Positions 59,753 through 64,000 of a stretch of 64,000 nucleotides of DNA are shown here, one piece after another (within the stretch, counting starts at the first letter, position 1; each line of letters begins with the position of its first letter). The notes under the pieces were generated by a model. It was given only the letters and a program-made list of their open reading frames with translations. It was not told the DNA's origin and ran no database searches. Both the position numbers and the translations under genes were made by a program. Source of the stretch: Streptomyces coeruleorubidus (lineage in GTDB: Bacteria; Actinomycetota; Actinomycetes; Streptomycetales; Streptomycetaceae); assembly GCF_028885415.1 (NCBI RefSeq), contig NZ_CP118527.1, positions 5,084,001-5,148,000 on the forward strand. Reading direction: 5' to 3'.

Positions 59753-60429
59753 CCATCAGGGTGCTGCTCGCCGACGACCAGGCCCTGCTGCGGGCCACCT
59801 TCCGCATCCTCATCGACTCCTGCGCGGACATGGAGGTGGTCGCCGAGGCCTCCGACGGCGCCGAGGCGGTGGAGCTGACCCGCGCCCACCACCCCGACAT
59901 CGTCCTCATGGACATCCGCATGCCCGGCACCGACGGCCTCACCGCCACCGCCACGCTCTGCGCCGACCCGGAGCTGTCCGCCACCCGCGTCCTCATCCTG
60001 ACCACCTTCGAGACCGAGGACTACGTCGCCCAGGCACTGCGCGCCGGTGCCAGCGGCTTCCTCGGCAAGGACGTCACCGCCGACACACTGCTGGACGGCC
60101 TGCGCACGGTGGCCTCCGGCGACGCCCTCCTCTCACCCGGCGCCACCCGCTCCCTCATCACCCGCTTCCTCATGGCCCCCGCCCCCGGCACCCACCTGGC
60201 ACCACCACAGCGCCTCGCCGACCTCACGGTCCGCGAACGCGAGGTGATGGCCCTGGCCGCGGAGGGCAGGTCCAACACCGAGATCGCCGAGGACCTCACA
60301 CTCAGCCCGCTGACCGTACGCACCCACATCCACCGGGCCATGACCAAGCTGAACGCCCGCGACCGTGCGCAGCTGGTCGTCATCGCCTACCAGACGGGGC
60401 TGGTACGGGCGGTGCCGCCGACGGCGTGA
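59749..60429 (+). CDS. NarL/LuxR-type response regulator
   Basis: Protein of 226 residues. Receiver with D9/D10 and D55 (IVLMDIRMP) and Lys of FLGKD; LuxR helix-turn-helix LTVREREVMALAAEGRSN to TVRTHIHRAMTKL. Paired with the kinase at 58505. Its 3' end overlaps the convergent serine hydrolase gene by 43 bases. Confidence 0.93.
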   Translation: MTIRVLLADDQALLRATFRILIDSCADMEVVAEASDGAEAVELTRAHHPDIVLMDIRMPGTDGLTATATLCADPELSATRVLILTTFETEDYVAQALRAGASGFLGKDVTADTLLDGLRTVASGDALLSPGATRSLITRFLMAPAPGTHLAPPQRLADLTVREREVMALAAEGRSNTEIAEDLTLSPLTVRTHIHRAMTKLNARDRAQLVVIAYQTGLVRAVPPTA

Positions 60430-61610
60430 GGGTCGGGGCACGGCCGCCCGTACACCGCCACCATGATGTTCTCCGCCACCTTGTTCATGCCCTGGCCCTT
60501 GGCGTCCGTGGAGTTGACGCTGTACACGAGGGTGCGCGAGCCGTCGCGGGTGGAGGCGATGGCCGCGTTGTAGCCCCAGCGCCCGCCCGTCTTGCCCCAC
60601 ACCTCGCGGCCGCCCAGCACCGTCATCGACAGGCCGATGGAGTACGCGGCCGGCTTCCCGGTCCTGAAGTCGGCCACCTCCGGCAGCGTGAACATCTCCT
60701 CCAGGAGCGGTCCGCGCACGACCCGGCCCTGGAACAGGGCGTTGGTGAACCGTTCGAGATCCGCCGTGGTCGAGACGATGTCCCCGGCCGCCCAGCCGTC
60801 CGTCGTCCCCCACACGGACACATCGCGCAGCCCGGTCGTGCCGTCGTCCAGCCGCATGGTCTGGTAGCCGTGGTTGTGCCGGCCGGTGATGCGCGGGTTC
60901 TTCCCCGGGAGGTAGGTGTCGCGCAGCCCGAGCGGGTGCAGGACCCGCCGGGCGACCTGACGCTCGTAGGAGTCACCGGTGACGCGCTCGATCAGCAGGC
61001 CGGTGATCGTGTACCCGATGTTGAGGTAGTGCTGCCGCTCGCCCGGCGCGAACTCGCGCTTCTTCGACGTCGCCGAGCGGACCATGTCCCGGGGGTCATG
61101 GATCCGGAATCGGTCGGCGTACGACTCCTCGACCGTGGTGCCGGGGAAGTCGGGGGCCGGGATGCCGTGCGTGTGGTCGAGGAGCTGCCGGACGGTGACG
61201 CCCTCGTACGACGCCGGGATCAGGTCCGGCAGGTACGAGCGGGCACTGCGGTCCAGGTCCAGGCGGCCCTCGGCGGCCAGTTGCAGGGCGACCGCCGCGG
61301 TGAAGACCTTGGTCACGGAACCCGCGCGGAAGCGGGCGCCCGGATCGGCCGGCCGGCCGCTCCGCAGGTCGTGCACGCCCGAACTGCCCCGCCAGACGCC
61401 CTCGTCGCCGCCGACGCGCACCAGAGCGGCGGTCGCGTCGGCGCTGGGGAGGCCGGCGATGGCGGCGGCGAGGGCGGGGTTCCGGTGCTGGGTGGCCATG
61501 TGGGCGGGGGCCCGGTCGGGAGGCGTGGCTGCGGCGGCCGGGAGGGCGGACGGCCCCGTCACGACGCCCACGAGGAGCACGGCGGCCAGCAGGGAAGCGG
61601 TACGGGGCAT
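60387..61610 (-). CDS. Secreted serine hydrolase, class C beta-lactamase/DD-carboxypeptidase family
   Basis: Protein of 407 residues. A signal peptide (about 1-28) is followed by the serine beta-lactamase-like fold with SVTK (nucleophile Ser-x-x-Lys), the Tyr-x-Asn motif HYLNIGYT and a late GKTGG. It matches Streptomyces R61-type DD-peptidases and related esterases, and probably acts on peptidoglycan or small esters. The ATG at 61610 follows GGAG; the TTG at 61616 is too close to it. Convergent overlap of 43 bases with the response-regulator gene. Confidence 0.9.
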   Translation of the reverse strand: MPRTASLLAAVLLVGVVTGPSALPAAAATPPDRAPAHMATQHRNPALAAAIAGLPSADATAALVRVGGDEGVWRGSSGVHDLRSGRPADPGARFRAGSVTKVFTAAVALQLAAEGRLDLDRSARSYLPDLIPASYEGVTVRQLLDHTHGIPAPDFPGTTVEESYADRFRIHDPRDMVRSATSKKREFAPGERQHYLNIGYTITGLLIERVTGDSYERQVARRVLHPLGLRDTYLPGKNPRITGRHNHGYQTMRLDDGTTGLRDVSVWGTTDGWAAGDIVSTTADLERFTNALFQGRVVRGPLLEEMFTLPEVADFRTGKPAAYSIGLSMTVLGGREVWGKTGGRWGYNAAIASTRDGSRTLVYSVNSTDAKGQGMNKVAENIMVAVYGRPCPDPHAVGGTARTSPVW

Positions 61611-61709
61611 GGTCAACTCCGTTGATGTGAGCCGTTGTTCCGGATGGACGGCTCCATCCTCCGGACCTGCGGCGTCGCGCGGATCGCCCCCGCAGGGGGT
61701 CTCGGGCGG

Positions 61710-62417
61710 TCAGTTCCTCGCCGACGTGGGGGAGGGGCCGGCCCGGTCGGCTCCCCCGGGCGGGGGGTCCCCGGCCGTGACCAGCCCGGTCTCGTACGCG
61801 CAGATCACGGCCTGGATCCGGTCCCGCAGCCCCAGCTTCGCGAGCACGTTGCCGACATGCGTCTTGACCGTGTGGTCGCTGACCACCAGCTCCGCGGCGA
61901 TCTCGGCGTTCGACAGGCCCCGGGCGAGCAGCAGCAGCGTCTCGCGCTCCCGCCCGGTCAGCACGTCCAGCCGGGCTGCGGGCTGCGGGTACCTCGTGGT
62001 TCGCGTGTACTGCTCCACCAGACGCCGGGCCACGGACGGCGCGAGCAGCGAGTCGCCCCGGGCGACCACCCGTACCGCGTGCACGAGGTCGTCCCGGCGG
62101 ACGTCCTTGAGCAGGAAGCCGCTCGCGCCCGCGTGCAGCGCGTCGTACACGTACTCGTCGGAGTCGAAGGTCGTGAGCATCACCGTCCGGCAGTCGCTCG
62201 CGGCACTGATCGCACGGCAGGCCTCGATCCCGTCCATGCGCGGCATGCGCACATCGAGCAGCGCCACATCGGGGGCGTGCCGCCGCACCGCCTCGACGGC
62301 CTCGGCCCCGTCGCCCACCTCCGCGACGACCTCGATGTCCGGCTGGACGTCCAGGATCAGCGCGAAGCCGCTGCGTACCAGCTCCTGGTCGTCGGCGACC
62401 ACCACACGGACCGTCAC
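61710..62417 (-). CDS. NarL/LuxR-type response regulator
   Basis: Protein of 235 residues. Receiver with D9/D10 and D55 (ALLDVRMP) and Lys of FLLKD; LuxR helix-turn-helix LTGRERETLLLLARGLSN to TVKTHVGNVLAKL. A Pro/Gly-rich tail (GDPPPGGADRAGPSPT) follows. GTG start at 62417 overlaps the kinase stop as GTGA. Confidence 0.93.
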   Translation of the reverse strand: MTVRVVVADDQELVRSGFALILDVQPDIEVVAEVGDGAEAVEAVRRHAPDVALLDVRMPRMDGIEACRAISAASDCRTVMLTTFDSDEYVYDALHAGASGFLLKDVRRDDLVHAVRVVARGDSLLAPSVARRLVEQYTRTTRYPQPAARLDVLTGRERETLLLLARGLSNAEIAAELVVSDHTVKTHVGNVLAKLGLRDRIQAVICAYETGLVTAGDPPPGGADRAGPSPTSARN

Positions 62418-63586
62418 CGCCCGGCCTCCATCGCGGCCGGTACGGGAATCCGCACCCGCACCTCGAACCCCCGCCCGTCCTCTCCCCGCCCGGTCACCGC
62501 GCTCCCCCCGAGCGCCGCCGCCCGCTCCCGGATCCCGACGAGCCCGTGCCCGCCCCGGCGTCCGACGGCCCCAGCCTGCGGGCCACGCCCGTCATCAGTC
62601 ACTCGCACACACAAGTGGCTGTCTCCGTAGGTCAGTTGTACGGTCACGGTACGGGCGCCGGCGTGCCTGACGGTGTTGGTGAGGGCTTCTTGGACCACCC
62701 GGAAGACGGTCGCGGCGACCGACCCCGACAGCGGCCGGACGCGCCCCACCGTCCGGTACACGACATCAAGCTCACTGCCGGCCCGCACGCGGTCGAGCAG
62801 AGCGGGCAACTCGGCGAGCCCGGGCTGCGGCTCGCGCAGGGGGACACCATCGTTCTCACGCAGCACGCCCAGCATCCGGCGCAACTGCACCATGGCGTCC
62901 CGCCCGGTCGCGGAGATGGCGTCGAAGGCGGCCTCGGCCCGCTCCGGCGCGGCACGCACGGCCACCGGCCCGGCCTCCGCCTGCACGATCATCAGGCTCA
63001 CGGCGTGGGAGAGGATGTCGTGCATCTCCCGTGCGATCCGGGCGCGTTCGCGCGCGGCGGCCTGCTCGGCCTCGACGCGGTGGGCCCGCTGACGGGCGTC
63101 GGTGAGCCGCCCGAAGACATAGGCGGCCGCGAGCACGAAGACGGAGAAGGTCAGTTCACGAGCCGACCGGGTGTTGAACCACACTCCCACCGGAACGGCG
63201 ACCAGCAGCACGACCCCGGCGACGAGCCGCCCCCGCGCGGGCGACAGCGCGGCAATCGTGTAGACGACCACAAGCCCGGTGTACGGCAACGGCTGCCCGG
63301 GCCCGTCGACGGTCAGCCGGTACAGCGCGCCCGCAGCCAGCACCGCGAACAGCACGGCGACGGGGGCGCGTCGCCGCCAGACCAGGGGCACCACCGTGAG
63401 CGTGCTGAGCCCGTACGCGGCCCAGGTCGCCGGCGGCGACTCGGCCGCTCGCGGCACGACGAACGGCATGGTCATCGCGCCCTGGACCAGGAGCGCGACA
63501 CCGATGTCGACGACGAGCGGGTTGGCCGCCGCCAACGCCCGACCGCGCTCCCACCACTCCCGTATGTCTCCGCGTAAGCCCCCCAC
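62414..63586 (-). CDS. Sensor histidine kinase, HisKA_3 family
   Basis: Protein of 390 residues. About five helices, phosphoacceptor RIAREMHDILSHAV with H189, N-box VQEALTNTVRHA and G-box DDGRGPQ. The GTG at 63586 is used, although GGAGG lies only one base before it, so the true start is uncertain. Partners the overlapping response regulator. Confidence 0.9.
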   Translation of the reverse strand: MGGLRGDIREWWERGRALAAANPLVVDIGVALLVQGAMTMPFVVPRAAESPPATWAAYGLSTLTVVPLVWRRRAPVAVLFAVLAAGALYRLTVDGPGQPLPYTGLVVVYTIAALSPARGRLVAGVVLLVAVPVGVWFNTRSARELTFSVFVLAAAYVFGRLTDARQRAHRVEAEQAAARERARIAREMHDILSHAVSLMIVQAEAGPVAVRAAPERAEAAFDAISATGRDAMVQLRRMLGVLRENDGVPLREPQPGLAELPALLDRVRAGSELDVVYRTVGRVRPLSGSVAATVFRVVQEALTNTVRHAGARTVTVQLTYGDSHLCVRVTDDGRGPQAGAVGRRGGHGLVGIRERAAALGGSAVTGRGEDGRGFEVRVRIPVPAAMEAGR

Positions 63587-63759
63587 GCCTCCACACGGTA
63601 GTGGCCAGGCAGCATCCGCAGTGCCGGTGGGGTGAAGCCGAGGCGGCATCGGCGCGGCGACAGTGCCGCACTGAGATCTGATCGGAGACGCTGTCCGCCG
63701 GAGAGCGGGTGCCGACGAAAACCGAGCGCATCCCATGGGACTGACAGGGAGATGGCGAC

Positions 63760-64000
63760 GTGTCCGCCGAGACCAATAAGGCGCTGGTACGCCGGTTGTT
63801 CGAGGAAGTGCTCAACGGTCGGCGCATGGAGATCATCGACGAACTGGCCGCGACGGACTACCAGGAGCACGACCCGTTCCCCGGGCAGCGTGAGGGGCGT
63901 GAGGGACTGAAGGATCGAGTGACCATGCTCGTGGAGGGGCTGGCACCCACCTTCAGCATCGACGAGATCATTGCCGAGGGGGACCGCGTCGTCGTCCGTT
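63760..64000 (+). CDS. SnoaL-like/ester cyclase family protein (partial, cut by window end)
   Basis: The first 80 residues are visible: KALVRRLFEEVLNG, then IIDELAATDYQEHDPFPGQR and REGLKDRVTML. These are the opening motifs of SnoaL-like polyketide cyclase/ester cyclase proteins. GTG start at 63760 after GGGAG. The rest lies beyond the window. It is divergent from the histidine kinase gene. The fold is also used by non-enzymatic small proteins, so function is open. Confidence 0.75.
   Translation, partial: MSAETNKALVRRLFEEVLNGRRMEIIDELAATDYQEHDPFPGQREGREGLKDRVTMLVEGLAPTFSIDEIIAEGDRVVVR

Noticed and set aside
1..64000. Search for tRNA, rRNA, CRISPR array, attachment site or insertion sequence
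   Set aside because: No cloverleaf with TTCGA arm, no regular spaced repeats with unique spacers, and no transposase or integrase motifs were seen by eye. A covariance-model and profile search would be needed to exclude small RNAs.

Overview
The window looks like Streptomyces chromosome. It is very GC-rich throughout, codons end in G or C, GTG and TTG starts are common, overlapping ATGA/GTGA/TTGA junctions are frequent, and the gene content is typical of the genus: secreted Tat enzymes, HisKA_3/NarL two-component pairs, a SARP regulator, a LAXTG surface protein and a TipA-like MerR regulator. Only two in-frame TTA (bldA) codons were seen. No tRNA, rRNA, CRISPR array, intact insertion sequence or prophage was seen.

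Layout. 0-8 kb: a small membrane protein, a secreted zincin protease, DUF5994 and DUF1304 proteins, a secreted GH43-CBM42 arabinan-type enzyme, a TetR/ABC-exporter pair and a GT87-like membrane protein. 8-16 kb: a glycine-rich LASTG surface protein, a TerB protein and a beta-lactam locus. That locus has a BlaB-like serine-motif protein and a LysR regulator on one strand, divergent from a penicillin-binding protein and a class A beta-lactamase. 16-24 kb: a RlmA/TlrB-type methyltransferase, a PL9 pectate lyase, a CtaG-like protein, and a four-gene overlapping operon (cell-wall protein, class F sortase, ECF sigma factor, membrane protein). 24-29 kb: an unrecognised protein followed by a MoxR ATPase and a metallopeptidase/VWA protein. 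29-38 kb: an MMPL transporter with a two-component system, GH97, and a TAP-type peptidase. 38-48 kb: MerR/VOC, MarR and prolyl aminopeptidase, a SARP-ABATE-CGNR fusion, a gene-poor stretch with remnants, a LacI/GH30 pair with a clear operator, and a deletion junction fusing a sigma-factor remnant to a flavin monooxygenase remnant. 48-64 kb: three more two-component systems, a second GT87-like protein with a PimB-like glycosyltransferase, a broken SMP-30 gene, a DEAD-box helicase with a cold-shock gene, a second MMPL transporter, and a serine hydrolase.

How the genes fit together. GH43, PL9, GH97 and GH30 form a scattered extracellular set aimed at plant cell-wall side chains (arabinan, pectin, alpha-galactoside/glucoside, beta-1,6-galactan). 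Three of the four have dyad elements upstream that could be operators. The bla cluster matches the known Streptomyces cacaoi blaB-blaA/blaL arrangement, but here a PBP gene lies between regulator and enzyme, and the beta-lactamase carries a TTA codon. The MMPL/histidine kinase/response regulator operon also begins with a TTA codon at position 4, so both may depend on the bldA tRNA. The sortase/sigma operon and the MoxR/VWA operon are the parts whose biology is least described.
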